A DNA stretch of 64,000 nucleotides from Desmodesmus armatus (taxonomy: Eukaryota > Chlorophyta > Chlorophyceae > Sphaeropleales > Scenedesmaceae), in the NCBI GenBank assembly GCA_007449985.2, contig VIIQ02000559.1:402501-466500 (forward strand). The letters are read 5' to 3'. Below, in pieces: positions 1-12,500 of the stretch. A program made the position numbers and the translations under genes. The stretch's first letter is position 1. Each line of letters starts with the position of its first letter. The notes beneath the pieces are model-generated. The model searched no databases and had not been told where the DNA came from. It was given only the letters and a program-made list of their open reading frames with translations.

Positions 1-468
1 TCTGGCTGGGTGCACATCTGCTGCTCCAGCCTGGCAGCCCCAGGTTCCTAGGCTCTAGGGTTTTGTTCCCAAGGTGTCCGCACCTCTGTGAGGTATGAGA
101 GTGTGTCTGGGTCAATGCGGGAGCCTCCTGGGTAGACATGGGGACGACCTGCCGACACAGCGAACAACAGCACGGTCAGGAAAACCAGGCAGTATGGCAG
201 GGAGGAAGCATATGCTACAGGCTGTTACACGTGTTGTGCACGCACCTACTAGACTAAGCATCATGCTCCATGGCTGCTGCTGATCAGGACTGTCAGATGC
301 AGTCACTGACTGCTGTTGCTGAAGAATAACGCCACATCTCAGCTAAGCCAAACAGGTTGGCATGTGAGTTTGCTCTGGCGGCCTTGACTGATGGTTGATG
401 CTCTAGGAAGAGTCACACTTCACAATCAAGCTGAGCCACTGGGGCCGTGTGGTTGCCTGTTGGCTTAC
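1..468. other. No gene supported
   Basis: This is the presumed downstream side of the exon at 469-685, so intron and possibly further exons of that gene lie here or beyond the window edge. The short open frames seen on both strands share no motif with anything else and none shows a convincing acceptor plus coding signal, so nothing is called. Confidence 0.4.
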
Positions 469-685
469 CTGGAGGTCTGTCATCGTCTTCATAACTGCCT
501 GCTGCGTAGTCACCTTCCTGCTGATACGCCTGCTCCTCCTGCTTGACCTGCTGCTGCTGCTGCTGCTGCTCCTGCTGCTGGTGTTGCTGTTGCTGCTGGG
601 ACTTGCCCACAGTGTAGGCAGCAGGCTCCCGTGACTCCTCTACAACCACGGCAAAGTCATGATCCGTTTTGCGCTTTTTGCCCAT
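469..685 (-). CDS. N-terminal exon of an unidentified Gln-rich, probably nuclear protein (partial)
   Basis: An ATG at 685 opens a 72-codon exon beginning MGKKRK, a basic cluster that looks like a nuclear localisation signal. A short ordered stretch with AVVVEESREPAAYTVGKS follows, then a run of Gln and an acidic segment ending EDDDRPP. The reading frame meets a good donor, CAG|GTAAGC, with GT at 467-468, so the ORF beyond it is intron. The remaining exons must lie below position 469 or outside the window, and I could not find a following exon. I do not recognise the protein. The N-terminus and the donor are seen directly; nuclear location is inference. Confidence 0.45.
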
Positions 686-1852
686 GGCTGCTGCTGCTGC
701 TGCTACTGCTGATAACGGTCAGGCAGGCTCGAGCTGTGCAGTCGCAAGGGTATCGTGCGTACTCTACATGCAACCGGGAACAAACAAAACAACAGCATAA
801 TGCGCATCGATGTCTGCTTTGGGTTTGACCAGTTGACAAGTCCTTGTTGACCGGAATCGAAACGTCACAAGCGGCAGGCGTTGTCTTTTGGTAAGGCGCA
901 AAAAATTGTTGCAATCCAAAGTTTTTGGATGTCGCTGGTTGGTGTTTGCCCTGGCCAGGGTCAGTCTCCCAAAAGAGACACAGGCTGTGGTTCCTGTAGC
1001 AGATTGATCAATGAGGCTGCCTGCGAGCATGCAGTGAACTTGATTGGTAAATTTCAACTACAGTGGTTCATTCAGGCTGCTAGGCGCTTTCCTGCAGCAT
1101 ATTTGCTTGAGTCACTTATGAAAGTTGGGTGAGAAGTGCCACAGCGCTACGTACCACAGCTGTACGCTGTGTTGTTGTTCTTGCGGAAAACAAAAAAACG
1201 ATAATCACCCTGGCAAGCGGAATGCATGTGAATCTCCATCCATTTCCCAGCCATGCAGCCATCGATGGGATATCCCATTCAGATCCGAGCTGGGCAGTGC
1301 CTCTCTAGACAGTCGCAGAGAATGCCGCCACCACATGTGCACAGCAGGCACTGATGGCCCGCTGCTATCACCGCCGTGTGCGGGGCAAACACAACCGCAG
1401 GAAACAGACTCACTGAGCCTGAGTCAGGCTGCAATGAACTTCAGTGGCACTTCAGTGGCACCGTACCATAGAATGCAGCACAATGCAAGCAATCAACAAC
1501 CTGCCCATTCACTCCTGCAACGCACGCCGTACTGCTCAAAGCCAACTACCCTGCCCATCTTCCACTGTGACTAAGGCTGGCTTGCTGCAGATAGCTGAAG
1601 CACGCTAAGCTTCGCTCCGAGCAGGAGTCCTGGCACTGATGCCTCGCGCCACCTGCTGCCTGCACTGCTGCTGCTCCTGCAGCCGCAAAGAGTCTGTCGG
1701 CACCATGTGAGCCTTAGTGGTTGGCTGCCACGTCCGACGTGCCCAGTGGGCAGGAGGTGCAGGAAGATGGCTGCCAGCCAACCCAGAAAATGCAGCAGGT
1801 GGGTGATTCGGACCTCCCACGGGTCAGGCTGACGGTGGGGGTTAGGCCCAGC
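686..1852. other. Intergenic, no gene supported
   Basis: About 1.2 kb between the orphan exon and the leucine-rich-repeat gene. A 149-codon plus-strand frame at 1125-1574 has no recognisable domain, low-complexity bias unlike the neighbouring exons, and no homologous segment elsewhere in the window. The segment should hold the promoter of the exon at 469-685 and the 3' end of the gene at 1853. Confidence 0.4.
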
Positions 1853-3631
1853 CTACGGCTTTGACAGTGCTGCAGCAGCCAGACTGGCCACTTCCGGGTC
1901 ACTGTGGTTGAGGTGGAGCCGCAGCACTTGACACGATACAGGCTCGTCACCAGGGGCCTGCAACACACAGCAGCGGCACATGTGGCAAGGTGCCACACGA
2001 TTAGGACGCCGCATGCCTGGACAGTAGCAAGCGCGCACACAAATGACAAGTTGATGAGTTGCGGAAAACCAAGCAGCAAGCCCAGCAGGCAGGCAGGTCA
2101 TCAGCAAGCAGGCATGCCATGATCATGGGCGGCCAGTCACTGGATTGGTAATTCAAGTACTCACCGTACTAGCCAAGGTGACTCCAGCACTCAGCCCATT
2201 GATGAGGCCGCGGTACTCCAATCGGGTCAACTGCTTCAGCTGCAGCAGCAGCCCTGCGTGTGTAGTGCAGGACAAACTCAGCTCCCGCAGCCCCTCCAGC
2301 TCACACACCAGCTCCATCCCCTGCGCAGGCTCTGTCTTGCTGTGATGCCCCAATTGTAGTGAGACCAGCGCGCTCAGCTCTCGCAGTCCAGCTAGCATCT
2401 CTGTGCTGTACTGCAACCGCTCCAAGTTCAGGTGGCGCAAATCGGGGCAGCAGCTGACAAGACGGCTGCCATCAGGAGCTGGAGTAGGGTGTGCGCTCAA
2501 TGGAAACTGCTGGAGTGCTGAGATGTTCAGTTCCTGCAGGTTTGGCAGCTGCCTGCCAGCAGGGAATATGTGCTCCCAAGCACCTGCTGCGCACATACAC
2601 GTGGCTAGGCAGCAGCCGCTGATGTTGAGGTACTGCAGCTTGCTGCTTGCTGTCAGGGCTGCATAGGATTCTGGAGGAGGGTCATCAATACAAGCCCGCA
2701 AAGTCTGGCGCAAGCTGAGGTGTGTTAGCTGCTGCATGTCTTTTAGGTGTGACAAGAGACGGTCTTCCCAGCCGACAATGGCACACCTAAATAGGCTCAG
2801 GTGTTGCAGCTGGGTCTTGCCAGCCAGTGCATCAGGCTCCAGCTGCAGCTGTCGTGTTGCCGACGACTTCAGCTCCAGGCGTGTCAGGTGCTGCATGTCC
2901 GATAGCATGCTGGGTGAAATCCAACTATCATTGCCGTCTGTGAGCACTGCCCCCAGCCTGAGCTCAACCAGCCCGGTCAGGGTCTGCAGGGGCTGCAGGG
3001 TACGTATGGCCTCGCTGGGGGCTAGCAGTTTGATGTTAGCAAGCTCAAGGTATGTGAGTGCCTGTAGCCTGGCCAGCTGGGCAGTAGGTAACTGCACCCA
3101 ATCGGCATCAGCGCTGCCCCTGGCCAAATTGGCCCCTGTCATGACCTTTTTGATGCTGAGGTGCTCCAGCCCAGGCACTTGTGATAGGGCTGCTGCGAAC
3201 GCTTCGTTGGCCCCACAGCCAAACAGTGTGCAGTCACTGAGCTGCAGCTGCTTGAGGGCTGTTGACTTGGCGGTTTCCAGCACAAGGTGGGAGCCAAGGC
3301 ACAGGCCCTCTAGCAGCAGGCTGGCCAGCTGCAGGTTCTGAGGCAGCAGGGTAAAGCTGAGTGTGTGATTGACTGATTTGAGCTCCAAACTGTTGATAAT
3401 ACGATGATGACCGTGCTTGTCCAGATACAGGTGGACGCTGTCTGCCTGCTGCTGTTGGGTCACAACTGCTTTGATGCTGCTCAGCACCAGCACAGCTGCC
3501 TGGTGCAGCCTGCTGTGAGCTCTGGCGGCACTGAGCAAGCTGCGTTGGTCTTGGGCACAGAATCGAAGCACTGCCAACAGGCAGGGGTCGGGCAACTCCA
3601 GCAGCAAGGATGGTTCCTTTTCCTTGGCCAT
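1853..3631 (-). CDS. F-box-like leucine-rich-repeat protein, two exons
   Basis: Exon 1 runs 3631-2165 and exon 2 runs 1957-1853. The donor AGTACG|GTGAGT and acceptor TTGCAG|GCC join in phase 0, and exon 2 adds 34 codons to a TAG. The start at 3631 (AGGATGG context) is preferred to the in-frame ATG at 3658. Residues 10-45 (ELPDPCLLAVLRFC..., then SAARAHSRLH) look like a degenerate F-box. The rest is about a dozen LRRs with repeated LQxLxxLxL patterns (LPTAQLARLQALTYLEL, LSDMQHLTRLEL). Such proteins often supply substrate recognition to SCF ubiquitin ligases; that role is inference from the family. Total about 523 residues. It is divergent in sequence and composition from the paralogue array to its right. 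Confidence 0.75.
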
Positions 3632-4408
3632 CCTATGCAGCGGCAGCAGCACGCACACGCAACTGCTGAGGTGTTGATGTTTCGATTATGTGCGATGTAA
3701 CAGACTGAAGCTCTGAAAGTGCGGACGAATGGCCTGAAAAGCACTCACTGATCACCACCACACGCCTGCATCGGTCTTGGATCCTCCTGAACGGTTTCCG
3801 CAGATGGAAGAGCTTGTTTCAGGTGATATAGTTTGTGCTGGAAATGGTGCCTTGCCGTGCGGTGCCAGGCACTGCCTCTCAAACCAGCTGCTGTTGGAAG
3901 TTTGAACCGGTCTCTACTTAGTAAGCCTCAATGGGGGTTGAGGACTGTCAAGTCTGTGTGTCATCATTTCCTGTGATTCAGATCTGAATGAAATCATGTG
4001 GACACTTCCTGCACTCCAGAAACCGTGCTTGGTATGGTGCGGCGTGGTGTGCTGAGCCCAGCCACTCAATGCTGTTGCTTGTGTTGTGCTGGCAACCTGG
4101 CCCATGCATACACACACGATGGGCAGTCAGGGCCACGGACCAATCTTGGTGTTGCTGCTGAGTGTAGATTCAGCCGCATGCAGCACAGCAGCCTGCAGCT
4201 GGCACCCCAAATTGCAATGATCAACACCTACACAACATCCCCTGCTGGCTCCATGAACCCTGACCGCATGTGCCATGTGCCAGACCAAGTCCAAAACAAG
4301 CTGTATCAAGTGCCCGATGCCCATTGAATCCCATACCAGGAGTTCATAACCACAAACTGTATCTGGTCAGCTAGCTGCACAACAACACCGACTGTCCCCT
4401 GTGTGCCA
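3632..4408. other. Intergenic, 5' flank of the LRR gene and 3' flank of P1
   Basis: Both neighbours are on the minus strand. The segment must contain the LRR promoter and the P1 3' UTR and polyadenylation site. I see no TGTAA-type algal poly(A) signal that I could place with confidence, no repeats and no supported coding sequence. Confidence 0.4.
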
Positions 4409-4535
4409 TCAAGGGATTGGTGCTGCTGCTGCCTTCTGCAGGTTCCAGAAGCTGCGGGACTTGTTGCTGCTGGCTGTTTGCTGGTACCCCGGCTGCTGCC
4501 AGCACACACCATTAGCGGCAAGTGCTTGCAAGCGC
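4409..4535 (-). CDS. P1 E15, C-terminal tail exon
   Basis: The acceptor CACAG|G completes the split codon left by E14 and gives R-LQALAANGVCWQQPGY, then SRSFWNL and a TGA at 4409. The same tail occurs in P2 (26568-26673), in P4 (57868-57985) and fused to the MYND exon in P3. Such conservation in otherwise drifting proteins makes the tail a probable functional motif; its role is unknown. Confidence 0.8.
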
Positions 4536-4980
4536 CTGTGACAGCAAACAGAAAAAGCAGGAACAACACAGCACCGCAGCAGCTTCATCAGGTGACAGGG
4601 CTGTGTGCTGCCAGGGACATGCTTCAGGGTCAAAAATCTATACAACAGGCGATGTTTGGCAAACAGTCACCCATCAGGGGCAAGTACTACTGATTCCTGC
4701 ACTCAATTGGATCAGGCTGGCGTGCATGAACAACTTTTTGTGGGTCTCCCAAGTGGCCCATGCACAACTCTGCTGTGCACTGTGCACGCTCAGCGGCTGC
4801 ATGTGGCCAGGATCTGCTATGCGCATGCAATGATGCTGCATCGCTACTGCTAAGAGCTAAATGAGCAGGGGCTGCAATTGTCACTCACCCGCAGTTGGCA
4901 TTGTGCACTGGCTTGGCAGCATCAGCACACGCCCTGCTGCAGTACTGCGCAGCACCGCAGCTGAAGCAGCCAAACACAGG

Positions 4981-5015
<35 letters not shown>

Positions 5016-7014
5016 ATGGTCTGCTGTCTGCGCTCGTACCGCCACCTGCGGGGTCCTGGCAGCTTCCAAGGTCACTATCCCTGCTGCTGGCCTGTGCAGC
5101 CGTGCAGCTTGGAGGCATCTGCACCCCGCACCAGTCACACGTGCAGTCTGCCATAAGCAGTGCCTGCTGTCGACCCTTACCGGTAAGCCCTCCGCCCTGG
5201 CCACCGCTGCAGCTGTCACGCCCACTCTGAACCCTGCTGCCGCTGGTGCTGTTGCCGTCGCTGCTCCTGTTGGTGCTGTTGCTGCTTAGGAGTTGCGCTG
5301 CCACATGCTGCTGCCAGTCGGCAGGGTGGAGCTGCATCAACCAGTCTGCATGCAGCCAGTAGCCGATCGAATGCACGGCACACTCGGGCATACAGCTGCC
5401 AGAGTCCGCTGCAGCATCCTGTCGGCCACCATCCCTGCTGTGCTGCTGCAGCGGCGACCCATGCAGCAAGCCGCGCTGCTCAAACCGCCGCTGCAGGCTG
5501 TTGAGGCCACAGGGCTGTTGCTGCTGCATGCGGGGCAGCATTGGCGACAACAGCGGTGCAAGCACTGCATTTCGGCAGCCCTGGAAACGGCTCTGTATGC
5601 TGTCATGGATGCGTGCCAAGTGGTGCGGCAGCGACACACCCAGCGACTGCAATGCCACGGCCATGGCGGCAACTTGCCCCTGGGGCTGCACCCTAGGATG
5701 GAACTGCGAGGAGGAGCTGTTGGCGTCAGCTGCTGCGCAATTGCTGCAGCCCTCGCAGCAAGGTGTATGAAGCTGCGTCGTCACCGCACAGTAGCGGGAG
5801 AGCAGCTGCAGCCAGGGCAGGGTTATGTCTGAGGGCCCAGGCACGCAGCAGCCTAGCTGAGAGGCTATGTGCAGCAAGCTTGGGTGGCACGGGCTGCTAC
5901 TGCTGCTGCTGGGAGTGCTGCTGCCACTGAACGGCTGCTTCCTGCAGCGGCTGGTAGAACTGCTGCTACTGCTGCTGTGCTGCATGCTGGATGGAAGATC
6001 AGCAGTACCAGCAACACAAGGATTTGTGAGCTTGCTGCTGCCTGGGTCCAAGCCTGCACCCTCAGTACAAGCAAATGCCTGTACGGCATCCGACCCTGCT
6101 GCTGCTGCGAATGCCGCCATCATGCCTGCTGCTGCTGCACTGGTGTGGATGGCCAGCGCCTCTGATACTGCATCTGCGGGGGTGTCTCGCAGCTCTGTCA
6201 GCATGTCACGTTCCTCTGCCAGCAGCTGGAGGGTCAGCAGACTGCACATCAGGTCTGTGGGTTGGTACCTCTGCAGGCGGCAACAGGAAGCAAGGCGGTG
6301 ACAGTTGCAAGCTTACCAGACTGTGCATGTACATGCAGCATCAGGCAGTGCTGCTGCTAGGTTTTGGAACCTGGACTTGGACTTGGACCTGACAAGTTCC
6401 GGTCACAGTACAAGTCCAGGCCAGACAAATACACATCAGGTCTGTGGGTTGATACCTCTGCCCTGAGGGGCACACAGGAAGCAAGGTGGTGACTATTGCA
6501 AGCACTTCCTGCGCACCTGCAGTGATTCAGTGACTAGCCTGCTGATGGTGAATGCAGCTCAGAGCAAATCAGATGAGTGCATATTCCGGTGTACGTTGAT
6601 TTGGCTTGTGCAGCAGCCTGCACTGTGAAAAGGGGAAGCTTTCAGTAACGCTCATGTGCACACCAGGCGTCCCAGACAAGGCTAAGTGTCAGGGTGCGCT
6701 CAACTACCCCACAGCACAGTGAGGCTTGCATTGCAACCACCATGCCTATGTGGCGCACCTGTGCATATTGCCGCCGAGCCGCCCTGGCATACTGCACCAG
6801 CAGCATCCGTGCCTGCACACTGCTGACATCCCTACCAGTCCCCAGCCTGCCCGCCCCTGCTGCCCAGCCGTTGCCCACCAAGTCCCTGATGCTGGGAGGC
6901 ACCAGCAGCAGGTCTGAGGCTAGGCTGCAGGCGATGACCCTCCACAGGACCTGGCCACTGCACTTTGGGAGGGAAACCTTGGACTCACTGCTGGCTGCCG
7001 GCGCCTGCTCCTCC

Positions 7015-7046
<32 letters not shown>

Positions 7047-9517
7047 TGTTTGATGGTGTGCTGCTCCGATCTCGTACCAGCGACATGCTGCCGGCTTCAG
7101 CTGCTTCAGCAGCTCCCACAGCAGCTGCCTGGTGCGTGTCACACCCGCATCTAGCTCCTCTTGCTGCTTCTTTTGCTGCGTGACAGCAGACTCACCCCAT
7201 GCTAAGCTGTCATTGTCGAGGCTGGAGGAGGCCCCTGCCTCTGAGCCGTCCTCCTGCGAGCTGTCTTCCTGTGTGCCATCTGCATCTGAACCGACCCCCT
7301 GAGACCCTTCCTCCCCCTGTGAGCTCTCCTCTTGCACTGCAGAGGTGTCCTCATCTGAAGCAACCCCCTGTGAGCCCTCCCCCTGCACTGCAGAGCTATC
7401 TTCATTCGAAGCAACCCCCTGAGACCCTTCCTCCCCCTGTGAGCTCTCCTCTTGCACTGCAGAGGCGTCCTCATCTGAAGCAACCCCCTGTGAGCCCTCC
7501 CCCTGCACTGCAGAGCTATCTTCATTCGAAGCAACCCCCTGAGACCCTTCCTCCCCCTGTGAGCTCTCCTCTTGCACTGCAGAGGCGTCCTCATCTGAAG
7601 CAACCCCCTGTGATCCCTCCCCCTGCACTGCAGAGCTATCTTCATTCGAAGCAACCCCCTGAGACCCTTCCTCCCCCTGTGAGCTCTCCTCCTGCTGTGC
7701 AGAGCCCTCGTCATCTGATCCCACCCCCTGAGACCCTTCCTCCCCATGTGATCCCTCCCCCTGCTCTGCAGAGCTGCCCAATGGCTCCTCACTCAAACCT
7801 GACAGCCCTACCAGCCCAGCCAGCCCTGGATGCAGTGAGTAAGAGGCCTCACCCCCACTGCCACAAGCCTCCTTCTTGCTAAGGCAGTTGCTAGCCGCCA
7901 GGTGGCGGCGGCAGCGGCTGCTGACAAGCTCCTGCAGGAGCTTGCTGCTGCTGCCAGCACAGAGCTCCTGCACCTCGACCTCTGCTGCAGCAATCTGCTG
8001 ACCCATCTCTGCCAGAAACTGCTGTGGCGGCTGCTGCTTGCTGTCTGCCGGGGTGCACAACACCCTAAGGTGCTTGACAGGGTCGAGGGCGTCGACTGCT
8101 GGACGGCTGCGCACGCCACAATCCCACATTCTGTGTCCCATGCAAAGCTTGTCCCTTTGGGAAGCTGCGTACTGGCAGGCAATGCGCTTGAAATGTGGTG
8201 CACTGGCCTCAAGCCGCAGCAGTGTGATACCGCTGCTGCTGCTGCTGCTGCAAGAGCTGCCACCTGGGGGTAAGACTGCTTCAGAGCCACTCCCGGCTGT
8301 CCAGGGGTGAGTGTGCTCTGCCCCTTGGCACAGCTGCCTCTCTGCTGCCGCTGCAGCCGAGGCACTATCTGGGCGGCTGTTGGCCGGTGTGCCAGCAGTA
8401 CCAAGCTGCTGGTGCAAGCCCACAGATGCATCCAGCGCACTGGTTGCCTGCTCCTGTAAGGCCGCAACCCTGTTGAGTTGCTGCTGCCGCAGCGTCAGCT
8501 GCTTTGCACGCTGGGCATGCCAAGGGCGGCAGCCGCCCCAGTTGTAGCTGACAGCAGCCCTGGCTTCCCGTGCCGCCCTGCGCTGCTGCCGCTCTGCTTG
8601 CCGCCGGCGCTCCTCCGTCTGCGACCGGTAGGTCCTGGCTAGGTTGTTGCCACGCACAAGCTTGCTTCCGGCAAGGCCCCCCACTCCTGATGAGTTCGCC
8701 CCTGCTGCTGCAGAACTGGAGGCATCCCCAGCACCAGTGGTGTCCTCAGACTGCTGCGCAGCGAGTGGAGTAGAGCTGCCCGGTTGGCGGCCAGTGCTAC
8801 TGCTGCCACAGCGGCTGCTGCTGCTGTTGCTGTCGCTGTCAGCGTGTGTGGCAGCAGTGCTGTTGCTGCTGCTGCTACAGCCGCTGACATCCTCGGCACT
8901 GCTGAGGCTGCAAGAGGAGGCGCTACCAGGGGGCGGCTGGTGGCTTATGCTGCTGAAAAACTCCTCTTGCCAGCTGTCAGTGCCAACTTGCTGCAGGAGT
9001 TGCTGCTTGCAAGCAGCTTGCTGTGGCAGCTGCTGCTGCCGCTCCTGCGCCAGCTGCTGCTGCAGCTGCTCATGCTTCTGTTTGAGGGCTTGGAGCAGCT
9101 CGTCATCTCGCAGCTGCTGCTGCTTGAGCTTCTGGTTCCGCCGCTGCTGCTTCTGCTTGTGCTTTGCCTTGCCCTGCTGCTTCTGCTGGGGCGCATCTGC
9201 TGGCAGTGCTGGTGCTGCGGCGGCTGACATCTGCTGCTCAACATCAGCAAGCTGAGTGCTCAGGGCCCAGGCTTTGCTGGCTGTTGTTGCTGCATCGCGG
9301 ACAACACGCTGAGCAGACACGGTCAGCACCTCATTGTCGGAGCTGGAGGAAGCGCGGTCAAACAGGCCGGCACGGTGCACAGTAGCACTCCTCTCCGGCT
9401 TCAGAGACTGCTGCTGCTCACTGCTGGCAGCTTCCCCCTGCTGCGCTGCTGAGGCGGCTGCACCAGCTGCCACCCGGACCTGCTGCAGCAGCTGCTGCAA
9501 ACTTTGCTGCGTGGTGT

Positions 9518-9550
<33 letters not shown>

Positions 9551-12500
9551 CGTCGTCCTCGCCATCGGTGCTGGTGATGTACTGGTGACGCGACTGGAAG
9601 GGCGGGGTGCTGCACACTAGGATTCGGCCCTTGGCCCTTGCCAGCACTGCGTCTGCAGCCGTGCGGAGGGCCATGCCAAACTTGACGGCCTGGTTGTACT
9701 CTGGGTGTCGCCGCATGAACCAGAAGCGAGCCATGGGGGGGCTCGATGCGCTTGTAGACTGACAGCATCTGCGTACATGGCAGTTCAACAGGGGGAAAAG
9801 AGAAAGGGGGAAAAGAACAAGAGCCAATTAGGCGACAGGGTGGGGGTGATTTGTGCTAGAGACGCCGCAGTGTGGCTTCACAATGCACGTCATCTTAAGA
9901 CGCCTAGAAGCCGACAGCAAGCATGCCCTCTCCAGTTCAGACATTGCACTGCACTAGCCCGATTGTAGCAACCTAGCAGCTGTCACAACGACAAGCAATC
10001 TCTTGTTCAACCAGTTCCCAACACGCTTTTGACGACACTCACAGCGTCAACACCCCGGGTGGACACCTGTTGTGTGTTTGAAAAATCACTGCCCACCTGA
10101 TGCACCTTGTCTGCATGTCTGTCAAGGTTTGGCAACTCTGCCTTGGCCTCTGGCAGCAGTGTTGGCAGCAACGGGCTAACCCTGAACATGTAGCGACCCA
10201 TGTCGTCCAGGAGGGCCCTGGTCAAGCTGGTCAAGCTGTCAATATTTGCAGCTTCAATGTAGATGGTCTCCTGCACCATTGCCCAATAGCCCTGCACAGC
10301 ATTGGTGTTGCAGGCAAGAAACAGAACAGAAACTACCTCTTGGGTCATGGTTATGTATGCTGCACAATGTGTGCTGCATGATTATAACAAATGTGGCATC
10401 GTGAGGAATGACAGTAGACTGTGCCAACTCCAGATGAGGTAGACGTCGCATTGGTTGTCATGCAGTTGTGCTGCGAGCCGCATCATGATGCAGTTTGCAT
10501 ATCATACAGCCCCCTTCAGTACACTACCTCAGGCTGGCAAGTTCACCATCTTACTAACAGTGCACCACCCCAACATGCAAATCTTACGTCAGGGCCTTCT
10601 TGCTGCTGCCCCACAACAGAAGAACCTGCTGGGCTGTAGCAGACTAGTGCAGTGTTACCGATGCAGGATGGCTGAGTTTTCGCGATGCTGTCACAGGCCA
10701 TAAGCCAGTCCTGGCCAGTGCCATGCCAAGCAAGCTTATGCAGTCCTCCAACTGGCACTAACAGTCTTGCACTCTCACCTGGTGTGACACAGAGTCCCCG
10801 GATCCAAACCGCAGCTCAAACAAGCCGTTGAAAATGCCCCAGAAGTCCTGCCCAAGGTCCTTTTCAAACCCTGCCTGGATCTCTTTGTGTGCCGCAACAG
10901 TCTCTGCCAGGGCGGCAGACACTGCTTGGTAAGCCACCTTGGCACTGCGCTGGTACAGCCGCTGGAGGTAGGGGTCAGGCGTGGTGGTCAAGAGGACTCT
11001 GCTGATGCGCCTCCACAGCCGTGCTTCGCTCTGTACAGCACAGGAGAAGCATGGGATGCATGACACAGCGGTAGCTGATGAGTAAAAAATGCACAACAGT
11101 AGCTGGATACGGGTCAGCCGTTGGAGGTAGGGGTCAGAAGTGGAGGTCAAGAGGACTCTGCTGATGTGCCTCCACAGCCGTGCTTCAATCTGCACAGCAC
11201 GCCAAATAAGGAACGCATGGCACAGTGGCAGCTGACAAGTGAGGAGACTCCACTCAAGTTGCTAGATAGGTTTCTGGACTGCACCACCCCAGATCTACCA
11301 GTGCTGGGTGCTTGTGACTGTGGCAGCCATGTCATTTGTTGGGACACATGCCTGTCTTTCCCATGCCATTTGCAAGGGCAGCGATGGGCTGCATGTCTAC
11401 CTTTTTTCCAAAAGCAACGCGTCAACAATATTGGGAGGACGCCACACTCGAACAGCTGCCCGAGGCGCAAAGAAACCCATTGGCGGGTGATGGCAGTTGG
11501 TGGCAGTGTGACGTACCTGCAGACGGCGTCCAACGCGACCTAGCCAGCTGACGATGCCCACCAGCGCTTGCACGCTGTCCAACGTGGGCGGAAGGCGGGG
11601 CACCCAAGCATCAATCTGCCGCATCAGCTTCATGCACTCTGCTTGGGGCGCCAACTCTTTGCTCCTGCACACAGAAGGACCAAGGGACAGCGATGTCATC
11701 TGAAATTGTAACATGCAAAACCTGAGGTGCTGAAATCACAAGCATGCTGTCACATATAAGGCCTGTGTAACAGGCCTCATATGAGGTGCTCAGTTGTGGA
11801 ATCTTGATGAACATCAATTGACCCAATCAATCATCCAATCAATGTAAATCAATTATGTCAATTTGTGTGTAATGAGTTTGGGGCTCAGACAAAGGCGCTA
11901 GGCCTCCCCAATAATATGATACAGCCAGCAGGCTGTATGTAGTAATGTTGGTTGGGGGTATGTCATCATTGCCAAATGATTTGTGTGTTTGGTGAGAAAA
12001 TTGGGTAAGGGCGGGTAAAAGAAAGTGATAGCAAAGACTGCACTGACGGAGCGACAGATGCAGTAGGCAACAAACGGTATCGGTCTGTTGCCTGCCCAGG
12101 CCCTTAGGGCCTCCCGTTCGAGATTCCGTGTGGGTATAGGTCTTAGCGTTTGACTTTCGCCCCAAAGCTCTTACACAAATCCCGCAGATTACACGCGTAC
12201 GCACGTGTAATCTTTCACATTTGTGTGTAATGAGTTTGGGGCTCAGACAAAGGCGCTAGGCCTCCCCAATAATATGATACAGCCAGCAGGCTGTATGTAG
12301 TAATGTTGGTTGGGGGCATGTCATCATTGCCAAATGATTTGTGTGTTTGGTGAGAAAATTGGTTAGTGTACCGGCTGCCATAGTCACCGCAGTGACAGTC
12401 TGCACCCAATCCCTCAGACCCCTTGGAGGGGTGTGGTTAGTCTCTGGTCAAGTCTTCTTTTCCAGAAAAGGTCTTCAGTTGAGTGTGCCAGAGACTGTAT

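Noticed and set aside
1125..1574. A 149-codon plus-strand open frame
   Set aside because: No domain, no repeat elsewhere, no splice or start evidence; length is not exceptional at this base composition.
12016..12221. tRNA-like B box (gttcgagattcc) in the 204-bp repeat, suggesting a SINE
   Set aside because: No convincing A box at the right distance and no cloverleaf; the repeat is explained as the A repeat of a split-direct-repeat element.
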